64,000 nt of DNA, taken from the NCBI RefSeq assembly GCF_040149665.1, contig NZ_JBEFLP010000001.1, positions 1,364,001 to 1,428,000 on the forward strand, in the 5' to 3' direction. The DNA comes from Sulfitobacter sp. HNIBRBA3233 (GTDB lineage Bacteria > Pseudomonadota > Alphaproteobacteria > Rhodobacterales > Rhodobacteraceae). The position numbers and the translations under genes are program-made. The notes beneath the pieces are model-generated. The model had not been told where the DNA came from. It ran no database searches and worked only from the letters and a program-made list of their open reading frames with translations. Each line of letters starts with the position of its first letter. The first letter of the stretch is position 1. Of the stretch, positions 26,056 through 35,550 are shown in pieces.

Positions 26056-26245
26056 GGCCGTTCAGTGCCGCAAAACCGGCGCTTGCGCCAGAGCGCAGAT
26101 GCGCGGCCTTGACTCCGCAGCATCCGAAGAGATCGGCGTGCCGGTGTTGCCCACTGCGGCGGCATGCGCATGGCCGCCGCGCCGCGCCCGCGGCAGAATC
26201 ACCGGCATTCTGGCATCACCCCATTCCAGACGTCGCGACCCTCAG

Positions 26246-27718
26246 TCACCTCGGCGCGCCGATGGCGCGGCCCAGCCCGTCGGGCAGAGGAAGGGCTGCG
26301 TGTCCTTCCGCGAAACGCACAAGCGCGGCTTCGATTGCCGGGCTCGGTGGCGTGGGTTTGCGTGTCTCCAGACTGACGTGCAAAAGGAAATGCTCGCCGG
26401 TTGCCAGCAGGCGATCCCCCTCGAACATCTCGTGCCACAGGTGCATCTTCTTGCCCTGCCCCAGAATGACCCGCGTGCGGATCGTGATCACCGCCCCTGC
26501 GAGCACTTCGTCCACGTGGCGGATGTGGGTTTCGGCGGTGAAATAGCTGCCGCCGGAGCGGATATAGTCGGCATCGCAGCCGATGATCGCCATGAACCGG
26601 TCCGTGGCATCGGCAAAGGCCTGCAAATACCGCGCTTCGGTCATGTGGCCGTTATAGTCGGTCCAGTCGAGCGGGACCGTGCGGCGGGCGGTCTCGACCG
26701 GCGCATCCGCTGGCAGATCGGCGGCGACGGCGCCGTGGACCGTCCCGGCGCGCATCCGCGATTCCTGTTCGTTCAGCAGCGCGCCCGCGCCCCAGTTCTG
26801 CGCCTTGAGCCCGCGCATCATCGCCACGAGATTGTTGTCGCGGATACGCTCCAGCGCGCGGATGGAATAGGCGCCCGATTGCGCATCGGACTGTCCCGCG
26901 ATCAGATCCACCAATTCCTCGGTAAATTCGGGCACATCCATCAACTTGGTCCATGGCCATTTCAGCGCCGGACCGAATTGCGCCATGAAATGCTTCATGC
27001 CCGCCTCTCCGCCCGCAACGCGGTAGGTCTCGAACAGGCCCATCTGCGCCCAGCGGATGCCAAAGCCGTAGCGGATGGCGTTGTCGATTTCCTCGGTGGT
27101 GGCGATGCCGTCCTTGACCAGCCACAGCGCCTCGCGCCAGACCGCTTCGAGGAAGCGGTCGGCCACATGGGCGTCGATCTCTTTCTTCAGGTGCAGCGGG
27201 TACATGCCGATGCCGGTCAGGATCTCCTTGGCGGTGTCGACGAGGCCAGCGTCGACCGCATCGGTCGCAACCAGTTCAACCAGCGGCAGAAGATAGACGG
27301 GGTTGAACGGATGCGCGACCATGATCTGGCCCGGCCGTGTGGCGTTCTGCTGCAATTCCGAGGGCTTGAACCCCGAGGTCGACGATCCGATCACCGCCCC
27401 CTCGCCGCAGGCGGCCTGTATCTGCGCAAAAGTGCCATGTTTCAGATCCAGCCGCTCCGGCACGCTTTCCTGTATCCAGTCGGCGCCTGCGACGGCTTCT
27501 GCAATCGTGGCGTGAAAGCTGATCGCCCCCTCGGCGGGCAGCGCGAGATCCGTGAGCCCCGGCAGCGACCTGCGGGCGTTGGCCATCACCTCGCCCACCT
27601 TGCGTTCCGCCTGCGGGTCGGGGTCGTAGATCCGCACCTGCCAGCCATTGAGAGCGAAGCGCGCGGCCCAGCCGCCGCCGATCACGCCACCGCCGATAAT
27701 CGCAGCCGTTTTCGTCAT
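26246..27718 (-). CDS. lcdH: Carnitine 3-dehydrogenase fused to a hot-dog thioesterase (CDH-TE)
   Basis: The protein is 490 residues. The N-terminal half is a 3-hydroxyacyl-CoA dehydrogenase-type NAD enzyme (AAIIGGGVIGGGWAARFALNG for NAD, GSSTSGFKPSELQ, VAHPFNPVYLLPLVEL with the catalytic His, and a helical C-domain with HVADRFLEA). From about residue 345 a 4-hydroxybenzoyl-CoA-thioesterase-like hot-dog domain follows (LDWTDYNGHMTEARYLQAFADATD). This fusion is known as L-carnitine dehydrogenase plus betainyl-CoA thioesterase. It oxidises L-carnitine to dehydrocarnitine and later releases glycine betaine. I start at ATG 27718, where the dehydrogenase begins and which overlaps the lipoprotein stop (ATGA). 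It is the last gene of a four-gene minus-strand run. Confidence 0.92.
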   Translation of the reverse strand: MTKTAAIIGGGVIGGGWAARFALNGWQVRIYDPDPQAERKVGEVMANARRSLPGLTDLALPAEGAISFHATIAEAVAGADWIQESVPERLDLKHGTFAQIQAACGEGAVIGSSTSGFKPSELQQNATRPGQIMVAHPFNPVYLLPLVELVATDAVDAGLVDTAKEILTGIGMYPLHLKKEIDAHVADRFLEAVWREALWLVKDGIATTEEIDNAIRYGFGIRWAQMGLFETYRVAGGEAGMKHFMAQFGPALKWPWTKLMDVPEFTEELVDLIAGQSDAQSGAYSIRALERIRDNNLVAMMRGLKAQNWGAGALLNEQESRMRAGTVHGAVAADLPADAPVETARRTVPLDWTDYNGHMTEARYLQAFADATDRFMAIIGCDADYIRSGGSYFTAETHIRHVDEVLAGAVITIRTRVILGQGKKMHLWHEMFEGDRLLATGEHFLLHVSLETRKPTPPSPAIEAALVRFAEGHAALPLPDGLGRAIGAPR

Positions 27719-28245
27719 TTCACCACCTTCAGATCTGTCGTCTTGTATCCGTTGAAATCGAGGATCTCGCGCGCCGCGGCGATGCGGTCCGCGCCGCCCG
27801 TGCGACCACGGTCGATGATCCACGCGAATGTCCCGTCGGGATTGCCCAGAACCGCAGTGCGGAACCCTTCGTCAACCCACAGGACCCATATCGCACGCTG
27901 GCGGCCATCGGGCATCCGGACGATGTATTGCCCCGGTCCGACAGCACGTGTCTCGAGGGTTTGTGCAACCGAGGTACATACACCCGCCGCATCGCAGGCC
28001 TGCGCCCCGAGCCGCAGCGCGGGCCCCGCCGGAGTCTGGCGCAGGGAAAGCTGTTCGAACGCCTCGCGCGCCGGCAATACGGCGCGGACGTACCAAAGGC
28101 CCGCAAACCGTGCCTCGTCGTAGCGCGAGGTGATGCCGATGGGCACGGACCGGTCGCGGTATCCCGGACCGGTCTCGACCGCGCTGTCCGGCGGCGCGTT
28201 GCACGCGGCCAGCAAAAGTGCCGCGCACACCGCCGCTGCCCTCAC
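27715..28245 (-). CDS. Lipocalin-like lipoprotein in the carnitine operon
   Basis: This 176-residue protein has a lipoprotein signal (ALLLAAC, lipidated Cys15). The mature part includes YDEARFAGLWYVRAVLP, resembling the GxW start of bacterial lipocalins (Blc type), and ends EILDFNGYKTTDLKVVK. It overlaps both neighbours by 4 bp (ATGA with the BKACE gene upstream and with the CDH-TE gene downstream), so it is translated as part of the catabolic operon. A plausible role is binding or holding an acylated or quaternary-amine substrate at the membrane; this is inference, and the ligand is unknown. Confidence 0.75.
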   Translation of the reverse strand: MRAAAVCAALLLAACNAPPDSAVETGPGYRDRSVPIGITSRYDEARFAGLWYVRAVLPAREAFEQLSLRQTPAGPALRLGAQACDAAGVCTSVAQTLETRAVGPGQYIVRMPDGRQRAIWVLWVDEGFRTAVLGNPDGTFAWIIDRGRTGGADRIAAAREILDFNGYKTTDLKVVK

Positions 28246-29153
28246 TTCGGGGCCCGTTTTTGCAGACCCAGACGCGCGCGCACCTCTTCGGGGCCGATCA
28301 GCGTCGCCCCCAGCCCCTCGATGATCCCCCGTGCCTTTTCCACAAGCTGCCAGTTCTCGGCAAGCACACCCTTTTCGAGCCAGAGGTTATCCTCGAGCCC
28401 CACGCGCACGTGGCCGCCCGCCAGAACCGATGCCGCGACATATGCCATCTGGTTGCGCCCCAGACCAAAGGCCGAGAAGGTCCAGTCCTCGGGGACGTTG
28501 TTGACCATCGCCATGAAGGTATTCAGATCGTCCGGCGCGCCCCACGGCACCCCCATGCACAGCTGCACAAGTGCCGGACTGTCGAGCACGCCGTCCTTGA
28601 CCAGTTGCTTGGCGTACCACAGATGGCCGGTATCGAAGGCTTCGATCTCGGGCTTCACGCCAAGGTCGGTCATCATCCGGCCCATGGCCGTCAGCATCCC
28701 CGGCGTATTCGTCATCACATAGTCGGCTTCGGCAAAGTTCATCGTGCCGCAATCGAGCGTGCAGATTTCCGGCAGGCACTCGGCGATGTGGACCAGACGC
28801 TCGGTCGCGCCGATCATATCCGTGGCGTCCTCTTTCAACGCCATCGGGTTCTCGACATCCCCGAACACGATATCTCCGCCCATGCCAGCGGTCAGGTTCA
28901 GAACCACGTCGGTGTCGCTGTCGCGGATGCGCTCGGTCACTTCGCGGTAGAGCGCGGGATCGCGGCTGGGCGTGCCCGTTTCGGGGTCACGCACGTGGCA
29001 ATGCACCACCGCCGCACCGGCCTTGGCCGCTGCGATGGCGCTCTCGGCGATCTGTTGCGGCGAGCGCGGAACATGGTGGCTGCGGTCTTGCGTGGCCCCC
29101 GATCCGGTTACGGCACAGGTGATGAACACCTCGCGGTTCATGGCAAGTGGCAT
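28242..29153 (-). CDS. BKACE-type beta-keto acid cleavage enzyme (dehydrocarnitine cleavage)
   Basis: This 303-residue TIM-barrel protein of the DUF849/BKACE family has VFITCAVTGSG at the N-terminus, AGAAVVHCHVRDPETGTPSRD carrying the metal-binding HxH, VLNLTAGMGG, and later FDTGHLWYAKQLV. Members condense a beta-keto acid with acetyl-CoA. In the carnitine pathway the enzyme converts dehydrocarnitine to betainyl-CoA plus acetoacetate, which fits its position beside the dehydrogenase-thioesterase fusion. Two ATGs are possible (29153 and 29141); the first has an AGGAAGGG sequence at suitable distance. The 108 bp upstream, before the aldo/keto reductase stop, hold no clear signal. Confidence 0.9.
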   Translation of the reverse strand: MPLAMNREVFITCAVTGSGATQDRSHHVPRSPQQIAESAIAAAKAGAAVVHCHVRDPETGTPSRDPALYREVTERIRDSDTDVVLNLTAGMGGDIVFGDVENPMALKEDATDMIGATERLVHIAECLPEICTLDCGTMNFAEADYVMTNTPGMLTAMGRMMTDLGVKPEIEAFDTGHLWYAKQLVKDGVLDSPALVQLCMGVPWGAPDDLNTFMAMVNNVPEDWTFSAFGLGRNQMAYVAASVLAGGHVRVGLEDNLWLEKGVLAENWQLVEKARGIIEGLGATLIGPEEVRARLGLQKRAPK

Positions 29154-29261
29154 ATCGGTCTTCCCTTCCTGTTTCGCCGCAGCATGGGGGAGGACCGCGC
29201 AGGTTTCTATCCCCCAGAGGCGCTTTTTTTCCGGCCCGTTTCATGCGCGGGCGCGCGTGGA

Positions 29262-30305
29262 TCAGTAGGGCATGGGATGGGCGCGATGGGCCTTATCGAG
29301 GTCGGCCAGCACGTCATCATCGAGGTCCAGATCGAGCCCCTTCAGAATACGCTCAAGCTGGTCGAGTGTCGTCGCCCCGAAAATCACCGATGCCATGAAG
29401 GGCCGGTCACGCACAAAGGCCAGCGCCATATGCACCGGATCCAGCCCGTGCTTTTGGGCCACGGCGACATAGGCCGCTGCCGCAGGCCCCGCGCGGTCGG
29501 TCATCCGCCCACCGAGGTCGTTGTTCAGCGACAGGCGCGACCCTTCCGGCACCGCACCGTCGAGGTACTTGCCCGTCAGCAGTCCCGCTGCCAGCGGCGA
29601 GAAGCTCAGCATGCCGATGTCCTCGTTGCAGCACGCCTCGGCCACGTCGGTATCGGCCAGTCGGCACATCAGCGAGTATTCGTTCTGCACCGTCGCCACG
29701 CGCGGCCCCGCGCCGCGTTCGGCCGCCTCGGCCCATTGCGTCAGGCCCCAGGCGGATTCGTTGCTCATCCCGAAGGCGCGGATGCGGCCCTTGTCGACTT
29801 CGCGCTGCAACGCGCCAAGGCAATCGTGCATGTTCTGGACCGTCTCGGCGCGGTTCTGGGCGGAGGGATCATATGTCCAGTTCTTGCGGAACATATAGCT
29901 GCCCCGGTTTGGCCAGTGGAACTGGTAGAGATCGATGTAGTCGGTCTTGAGCCGCCGCAGGGAGCCTTCGATCGCTTCCGGTATCGTATCGGCGGTGATC
30001 GGGGCCCCGTTCCTTACGGCCTCCAGCCCCTCGCCGGAATGTTTGGTCGCTAGAACGACGCTGTCGCGTTTGCCGACGCGGGCGAACCAGTCGCCGATGA
30101 TCTCTTCGGTGCCGCCGATGGTTTCCGCGCTGACCGGGTTGACCGGATACATCTCTGCGGTATCGATGAAATTGATGCCTGCCGCCAGCGCGCGGTCGAT
30201 CTGCGCGTGCCCTTCCGAAGCATCGGTCTGCGTGCCGAATGTCATCGACCCCAGGCAATACGCGGAAACCTCTATGCCAGTACGGCCCAATGTGTTCATC
30301 TTCAT
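29262..30305 (-). CDS. Aldo/keto reductase
   Basis: This 347-residue TIM-barrel NADPH oxidoreductase starts NTLGRTGIEVSAYCLGSMTFG. It has the catalytic Asp-Tyr region (FIDTAEMYPVNPVSAETIGG), Lys in VLATKHSG and His in LYQFHWPNRGSYM, and the cofactor-binding LSFSPLAAGLLTGKYL. It resembles the Tas/YajO-type group. I start at ATG 30305 because an AAGGAG sequence lies seven bases upstream; a longer frame to 30407 runs through the divergent promoter region. It is first in the strand run toward the carnitine genes, but with a 108-bp gap, so membership in their operon is uncertain. Confidence 0.9.
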   Translation of the reverse strand: MKMNTLGRTGIEVSAYCLGSMTFGTQTDASEGHAQIDRALAAGINFIDTAEMYPVNPVSAETIGGTEEIIGDWFARVGKRDSVVLATKHSGEGLEAVRNGAPITADTIPEAIEGSLRRLKTDYIDLYQFHWPNRGSYMFRKNWTYDPSAQNRAETVQNMHDCLGALQREVDKGRIRAFGMSNESAWGLTQWAEAAERGAGPRVATVQNEYSLMCRLADTDVAEACCNEDIGMLSFSPLAAGLLTGKYLDGAVPEGSRLSLNNDLGGRMTDRAGPAAAAYVAVAQKHGLDPVHMALAFVRDRPFMASVIFGATTLDQLERILKGLDLDLDDDVLADLDKAHRAHPMPY

Positions 30306-30467
30306 TCTGGCACTCCTTTGAATTTGCGGCGCCAACCTAACCACGCGCGCCCGCGCGACAAGCGGAATTGGCCCCGCCGCGAAGATTTTCGATAATCTTG
30401 CAGCCAATGCGACAAATCGGGTCGGTTTTGGCTATATTTCCGGATCACTTCGGCGCATTCAGAGAAG

Positions 30468-31700
30468 ATGCGCATGTTGATTTCCTTCGGGGCCCTTTTC
30501 CTATCGGTCGCCCTATTGCAGCTCAGTTCAGGCGGTGTCGGGCCGCTTGACGTTCTGTCGGGCGGGGCGCTGGGATTTTCACGGCAAGAGATCGGCTTTC
30601 TCGGGTCGGCGCATTTCTTCGGCTTTTTCATCGGTTGCTGGATCGCGCCGCGCCTTCTGGGCAGCGTCGGACACAGCCGCGCCTTCGCCGCGTTCACCGC
30701 ATCGGGCAGCATCGGGCTGATCGGGCATATGATGATCGTGGATCCCTACGCCTGGGCGCTGATGCGGATGGCTTCGGGGCTGTGCGTGGCGGGCTGCTAC
30801 ACCGTTGTCGAGGCTTGGCTGCAATCCAAGGTCACCAACGAGACGCGGGGCCGGGCCATGGGCACCTACCGTATGGTCGACATGACCGGCAGCCTCGGGG
30901 CGCAACTGCTGATCGGGTTTCTGGCACCCGCGAGCTATATCTCCTACAACCTACTCGCCATCCTGTGCTGTGCGGCGCTTTTGCCGATCACCATGACAAA
31001 GGTCGAGCAGCCGCAGACGCCCGCCTCGCCGCGGCTGCGTCCGGCGCTGGCCTATACCCGGTCGCCCCTTGCGGTGGCGGGCGTGATCGTTGCCGCGCTG
31101 TCGAGCGCGTCTTTCCGCATGGTCGGGCCGATCTACGGACAGGAAGTCGGGCTGAGCGCGGGCCAGATCGCGTGGTTTCTGGGGGCATTCGTCATCGGCG
31201 GGGCCTGCGCGCAGGTGCCCGTGGGCTGGCTCGCCGACAAGTTCGATCGCCGCTGGGTGCTGATCTGGCTGTCGGTCGCGGCGATCGCCAGCTGTGCGGT
31301 GACGGTCACCGCGTCGGACAGCGGTTATTGGGGGGTGATGCTGGCGTCGGGGCTGTTCGGCCTGACGACGTTCCCGATCTATTCGGTAGCCGCCGCCCAC
31401 GCCCATGATTTCGCCAGTTCCGAAGAACGGGTCGAGCTCTCCGCGGCTCTGATGTTCTGGTTCGCGATGGGCGCAATCGCCGCGCCCTATGTGGCATCGG
31501 TGCTGATTGAACTTTATGGCCCGCCTGCCCTCTTCGCGATGCTGGCGGCAGGCCACGCGGTGCTGATCGTCTTTGGCCTGATCCGCATGCGTGCCCGGCG
31601 CGGTGGCGCCCCGCGCACCCGCTATATCCCCGGCCTGCGCACCACCTTCGTCATCGGGCGGCTGACCGGCCGCCTGCGCGAGGACGCGCGGCGGGACTAG
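30468..31700 (+). CDS. Major facilitator superfamily transporter
   Basis: This 410-residue protein has about 12 membrane segments, starting ISFGALFLSVALLQLSSG, with a central cytoplasmic loop around residue 190 (TKVEQPQTPASPRLRPA). Segments such as GFFIGCWIAPRLLG and GWLADKFDRRWVL (the conserved loop 2/8 motif D-x-x-x-R-R) place it in the YcaD/MFS_1 group. The substrate is unknown. It is divergent from the aldo/keto reductase, with 162 bp between the starts that should hold both promoters, and is followed 53 bp later by metG on the same strand. Confidence 0.88.
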   Translation: MRMLISFGALFLSVALLQLSSGGVGPLDVLSGGALGFSRQEIGFLGSAHFFGFFIGCWIAPRLLGSVGHSRAFAAFTASGSIGLIGHMMIVDPYAWALMRMASGLCVAGCYTVVEAWLQSKVTNETRGRAMGTYRMVDMTGSLGAQLLIGFLAPASYISYNLLAILCCAALLPITMTKVEQPQTPASPRLRPALAYTRSPLAVAGVIVAALSSASFRMVGPIYGQEVGLSAGQIAWFLGAFVIGGACAQVPVGWLADKFDRRWVLIWLSVAAIASCAVTVTASDSGYWGVMLASGLFGLTTFPIYSVAAAHAHDFASSEERVELSAALMFWFAMGAIAAPYVASVLIELYGPPALFAMLAAGHAVLIVFGLIRMRARRGGAPRTRYIPGLRTTFVIGRLTGRLREDARRD

Positions 31701-31753
31701 CCACTGCCCCGACCCCCTGCTAAACCGCGCCCAGACAAGCAAAGGCGCGGAAT

Positions 31754-33466
31754 ATGGCACGGCACCTCATCACTTCGGCGATCCCCTACATCAACGGGAT
31801 CAAGCATCTGGGCAACCTCGTCGGCAGCCAGCTGCCCGCCGATCTCTATGCGCGGTTCCAGCGCCTGCGCGGCAACGAGGTTCTGTTTCTGTGTGCAACG
31901 GACGAACACGGCACGCCCGCCGAACTGGCTGCCGCCAAGGCGGGCAAGCCCGTGGCCGACTATTGCGCCGAAATGTATGCGGTACAGGCCGACATCGCCG
32001 ACCGCTTCGGGCTGAGTTTCGATCACTTCGGGCGCTCCTCGTCGGAGCAGAACAAGAAGCTGACCCAGCATTTCGCGGGCGCGCTGGCCGATCAGGGCCT
32101 GATCGAGGAAGTCGAGCAGCGCCAGATCTACAGCCAGACCGACGGCCGCTTCCTGCCCGACCGCTATGTCGAGGGCACCTGCCCCAACTGCGGGTTCGAG
32201 GATGCGCGCGGCGACCAGTGCGACAACTGCACCAAGCAGCTTGATCCCGAGGATCTGATCAATCCGCGCTCGACCATTTCCGGCGCGACCGATCTGGAGA
32301 TGCGCGAAACCAAGCACCTGATGCTGCGCCAGAGCCAGATGAAGGACCAGCTGTCGGACTGGATCGCGTCCAAGGCCGACTGGCCGGTGCTGACCACCTC
32401 GATCGCCAAGAAATGGCTGACCGACGGCGACGGCCTGCAAGACCGGGGCATCACCCGTGACCTCAACTGGGGTGTGCCGGTGAAACGCGGAGACGCCCAG
32501 TGGCCCGGCATGGAGGGCAAGGTGTTCTACGTCTGGTTCGACGCACCCATCGAATATATCGCCTGTGCGCAGGAATGGGTCGATGCGGGCAAGGGCACCG
32601 ACTGGGCCCGCTGGTGGCGCACCGACAAGGGCGCGGACGATGTGCGCTACACCCAGTTCATGGGCAAGGACAACGTGCCGTTCCACACGCTGAGCTTTCC
32701 GGCCACGATCATGGGCTCCGGCGAGCCGTGGAAGCTGGTCGACTACATCAAGTCGTTCAACTACCTGAACTACGACGGTGGCCAGTTTTCAACCTCGCGC
32801 GGGCGCGGGGTTTTCATGGATCAGGCGCTGGACATCCTGCCCGCCGACTACTGGCGCTGGTGGCTGTTGTCGCACGCGCCGGAAACGCAGGACGCCGAAT
32901 TCACATGGGAGAATTTTCAGGCTTCGGTGAACAAGGATCTGGCCGACGTGCTGGGCAATTTCGTCAGCCGGATCACCAAATTCTGCCGCTCGAAATTCGG
33001 TGAAGCAGTGCCCGAGGCCGGAGAATTCGGGCCCGCCGAAGAAGCGCTGATCGCCGATCTGGCGGAACGGGTGAAACGCTACGGTGCAGCCATGGAAGCG
33101 ATGGAAGTGCGCAAATCCGCCGCCGAATTGCGCGCGATCTGGGCTGCGGGCAACGAATACCTGCAAGCCGAAGCGCCATGGACAACCTTCAAGACCGACC
33201 CCGACCGCGCAGCGGCACAGGTGCGTCTGGCCCTGAACCTCATCCCGCTTTACGCCACCTTGGCAGCGCCCTTCATCCCCGAAGCCTCCGCAAAAATGCT
33301 GACGGCCATGGGGGTCGAGAACGAAGGATGGCCCGAAGACGTCCCCGCCGGCCTCGCCCGTCTTGCGCCCGGCCACGCGTTCGAGGTACCGGAGGTTCTC
33401 TTCGCCAAGATCACGGACGAGCAGCGCGAAGACTGGCAGGAGCGGTTCGCGGGCAAGCGGGACTAG
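31754..33466 (+). CDS. metG: Methionyl-tRNA synthetase
   Basis: The 570-residue enzyme charges tRNA-Met. It starts with the nucleotide-binding signature [19 protein letters not shown] (HLGN in place of HIGH), followed by a zinc knuckle with four cysteines (CPNCG...CDNC). The KMSKS-equivalent loop reads FSTSRG, a variant I recall as normal for this alphaproteobacterial MetRS type rather than a defect. The anticodon-binding helical domain begins near residue 410 ([11 protein letters not shown]). There is no C-terminal tRNA-binding EMAP-like domain. The start ATG is 53 bp after the MFS gene. Confidence 0.95.
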   Translation: MARHLITSAIPYINGIKHLGNLVGSQLPADLYARFQRLRGNEVLFLCATDEHGTPAELAAAKAGKPVADYCAEMYAVQADIADRFGLSFDHFGRSSSEQNKKLTQHFAGALADQGLIEEVEQRQIYSQTDGRFLPDRYVEGTCPNCGFEDARGDQCDNCTKQLDPEDLINPRSTISGATDLEMRETKHLMLRQSQMKDQLSDWIASKADWPVLTTSIAKKWLTDGDGLQDRGITRDLNWGVPVKRGDAQWPGMEGKVFYVWFDAPIEYIACAQEWVDAGKGTDWARWWRTDKGADDVRYTQFMGKDNVPFHTLSFPATIMGSGEPWKLVDYIKSFNYLNYDGGQFSTSRGRGVFMDQALDILPADYWRWWLLSHAPETQDAEFTWENFQASVNKDLADVLGNFVSRITKFCRSKFGEAVPEAGEFGPAEEALIADLAERVKRYGAAMEAMEVRKSAAELRAIWAAGNEYLQAEAPWTTFKTDPDRAAAQVRLALNLIPLYATLAAPFIPEASAKMLTAMGVENEGWPEDVPAGLARLAPGHAFEVPEVLFAKITDEQREDWQERFAGKRD

Positions 33467-33627
33467 ACCAGCGGCCATCAACGCGACCGCTATTTCCAAA
33501 CTGCGGGACCGCGCCGGGGGCAATCGTTCCCGGCAGGTGCGCCCCCTTTGCCTGCGCAGGCCAGCGGGCCAGAATTCGCACACCCGCGCCCGTTCAATTT
33601 ACAAAAGCGGTGGCGCCGGAAGGCTCG

Positions 33628-34107
33628 TCAGATTTCGGCGTGCCAAAGCTCGATAAACACCCTCTTGTCATCCGCTACGGGGGAATATGCGGTTCCGAAA
33701 AGAACCATGTCGCCGTATCCGGCGTGCGCGCCGGCGGGCACTTCAAGCTCCGCGCGGGTCCGTCCGAAATAGCCGCCTTCGGGCTGTGGCACCATGCGTC
33801 CGGCGTTATGCACCATCATCACGGTCCCGTCTTCGAGTTCGAGGAAATAACGCGCCTCGACCTCATATGTGCCATCGACGAGGCGGCGGGCAAAATCGGC
33901 CCCGCCGGGCAGGATCCTCGCCCGCCATGTCGCGGATACCGCCTCGCCCCCGGTGATCGGAAACAGGGCGCGTCCGGTTCCCCGGGTCGTGTCGAATTCG
34001 GTCGCGGGGCCGATCTCGGCCCGGATGGAGCAAACCCGCGTCAGGCGCGGATGGCCGGGTGACATGGACGCACCAAGCGTCGTCATGTCCGGGCAGTCGT
34101 CTTGCAT
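33628..34107 (-). CDS. DUF3237 family protein
   Basis: This protein of 159 residues resembles the DUF3237 family of small beta-barrel proteins: IRAEIGPATEFDTTRGTGRALFPITGG, then EVEARYFLELEDGTVMMVHNAG and a C-terminal FIELWHAEI. Family function is not established. I start at ATG 34107 because AAGGAG lies nine bases upstream and family similarity begins soon after; the frame is open for another 53 codons without recognisable content. It is convergent with metG, with a 160-bp gap that shows no clear gene. Confidence 0.8.
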   Translation of the reverse strand: MQDDCPDMTTLGASMSPGHPRLTRVCSIRAEIGPATEFDTTRGTGRALFPITGGEAVSATWRARILPGGADFARRLVDGTYEVEARYFLELEDGTVMMVHNAGRMVPQPEGGYFGRTRAELEVPAGAHAGYGDMVLFGTAYSPVADDKRVFIELWHAEI

Positions 34108-34507
34108 GTGTCTCGTCTCCTTCAGGAAGCGCGGGAACCCCTCGCCACGCGGTGGCGGATGCCGGACCGCAGCGATGTTTCCGCAACTGATTGCGCCCCC
34201 TGAGCAGATGCGATGCGCCAGGGTCGCGTCATCGAAAATATGGTGCAGGATGAGCGAGATGCGCAAGCGCCACGTTTCCGCTGCGGATCGTGCAGCGCCC
34301 CGAGATCAGGGTAAACGACGGTTGCGTCGCCAGATACCGGTGCGCCGGCATCCCGTCGAACGCCACGTTCCGCAGGGCGCCGCCCCCGCGGCGAAGGCGC
34401 CCCGCAAACGGTTTCGGACGGCCCAGTCTGCCCTTGCCGCACGCCTTTTCCCTGTCCAAATGCGCGCCCGCGGCTTATACCTAGCGAAAAACCGAAAGAG
34501 GCCGCGC
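34108..34507. other. Intergenic region between DUF3237 and SH3 protein genes
   Basis: About 400 bp separate two divergent genes. Open frames occur on both strands, but none has a recognisable family, a good ribosome-binding site or sensible composition. The region should contain the promoters of both neighbours. I see no structured RNA or repeat. Confidence 0.5.
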
Positions 34508-34795
34508 ATGACCCCAAAAACCATTTCTATGCTGGCAGTTCTTTGCCTGACGGCCACCTGCGGCAGCATCGCCACCGACCGCGTCTTTGTCGAGCGGACG
34601 GGCCCGGACGAGCTTCTGAAACTGCGCGCGGGGCCAAGCCTTCAGTTCAACGTCATTCTCGGCTTGCCGGACGGCACCGCCCTCAACCAAAAGAGCTGCG
34701 TCACCGAGCTGGGACAACGCTGGTGTCTGGTGTCGCTTGCGGACGCGCCGGGGATCTCGGGCTATGTCTCAGCGGATTATCTGTCGGGCGGCTGA
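34508..34795 (+). CDS. Small secreted SH3-domain protein
   Basis: This is a protein of 95 residues with an N-terminal signal sequence (ISMLAVLCLTATCGS, possibly a weak lipobox at Cys18) and one bacterial SH3 domain (LLKLRAGPSLQFNVILGLPDGTAL, WCLVSLADAPGISGYVSADYL). Such proteins usually sit in the periplasm or envelope and may contact peptidoglycan. The gene is short and isolated; the tRNA-Leu gene lies 37 bp downstream on the other strand. Confidence 0.78.
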   Translation: MTPKTISMLAVLCLTATCGSIATDRVFVERTGPDELLKLRAGPSLQFNVILGLPDGTALNQKSCVTELGQRWCLVSLADAPGISGYVSADYLSGG

Positions 34796-34832
34796 GACCC
34801 GCAAAAGGCTCGCACGACCGGTTTCTTCGGGC

Positions 34833-34920
34833 TGGTACCTGCGGCCGGACTCGAACCGGCACGGCCCCTTCGGGCCTAGAGATTTTAAGTCTCCTGTGTC
34901 TACCATTCCACCACGCAGGC
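34833..34920 (-). tRNA. tRNA-Leu (UAA anticodon)
   Basis: The reverse strand folds into a complete class II tRNA. The 7-bp acceptor stem is GCCTGCG/CGCAGGT (first pair G-U). The anticodon arm GGAGA-CTTAAAA-TCTCT gives anticodon TAA. A long variable arm follows, then a T arm GCCGG-TTCGAGT-CCGGC, with the discriminator A and an encoded CCA at 34833-34835. The long variable region is as expected for leucine. Confidence 0.96.
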
Positions 34921-34958
34921 ATGGGCGCACCATACCCGTCCGCGGTGCGGTGTAAATG

Positions 34959-35489
34959 TCAGATATCTTCGCCTTCGGGGCCCAGCGGCTGGCCCGGTTC
35001 CAGCAAAGCCGCCTCTCCCAGCCACGGGTTGTTGTCGACCGCTTCCAGCATCTGCTTGCGCGCTTCGGCAAGGCGGCCCATCTGCATCAGCGTCAGCCCC
35101 CTGCCCGATTGCGCCCCCACATGGCGCGGCTGCAGCTCCAGGGCGCGGTCGAGATCGACAAGCGCCGCTGCGTAATCCTCGCGCAGATAGCTGACGAATG
35201 CGCGCTGGTTCCAGCCCTCGGCGTAATCCGGGCAGTAGTCGGTCAGCGCGGTGAAGTCGCCGTAGGCGCCCAGCAGATCGAACACATCGCGGCGGCGCAT
35301 ACCACGGTCCAGCAAATCCTGTGCGCCCTGGTCCGGCGCTCGAAGCCACAACCGCCACATGGCATCGGATGCCTCGCGCCCTTGGGTGAAATTTTCGGCA
35401 CCGTTCGCCTGCGCGATCAGCGTATCCAGTTCCGCCTCCACGTCCGGAGCGGGCGGACAGTCCGCCGCGACGGCTTGTGCCGTCAGCAA
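34959..35489 (-). CDS. TPR-repeat periplasmic protein with a doubtful start
   Basis: The protein has about 176 residues. After a hydrophobic export-type sequence (LALVLLTAQAVAA, cleavage before DCPP), residues about 80-150 contain two TPR-like helical repeats (YAEGWNQRAFVSYLREDYAAALVDLDRALELQP; GAQSGRGLTLMQMGRLAEARKQMLEAV). The signal sequence extends upstream of the first usable codon: reading back from TTG 35489 gives KFPLALV and then an in-frame TAG at 35511-35513, with no ATG or GTG between. The start codon therefore seems lost or non-canonical (TTG 35489 or CTG 35501). The protein may be poorly expressed. The gene follows the putR gene on the same strand. Confidence 0.7.
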   Translation of the reverse strand: MLTAQAVAADCPPAPDVEAELDTLIAQANGAENFTQGREASDAMWRLWLRAPDQGAQDLLDRGMRRRDVFDLLGAYGDFTALTDYCPDYAEGWNQRAFVSYLREDYAAALVDLDRALELQPRHVGAQSGRGLTLMQMGRLAEARKQMLEAVDNNPWLGEAALLEPGQPLGPEGEDI

Positions 35490-35550
35490 AACAAGGGCCA
35501 GTGGGAATTTCTAGAATGGCGCGCGCTGACGCTTGGTCAAGAGCGGGCCG

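Noticed and set aside
25901..30053. Plus-strand frames of 740 and 611 codons across the carnitine locus
   Set aside because: The minus-strand genes are well-recognised enzymes with overlapping starts and stops; these frames are their complements.
32761..32850. Loss of the KMSKS motif in MetRS (FSTSRG) as a sign of an inactive synthetase
   Set aside because: The FSTS variant occurs, to my knowledge, throughout this alphaproteobacterial MetRS type, and the rest of the protein is intact.
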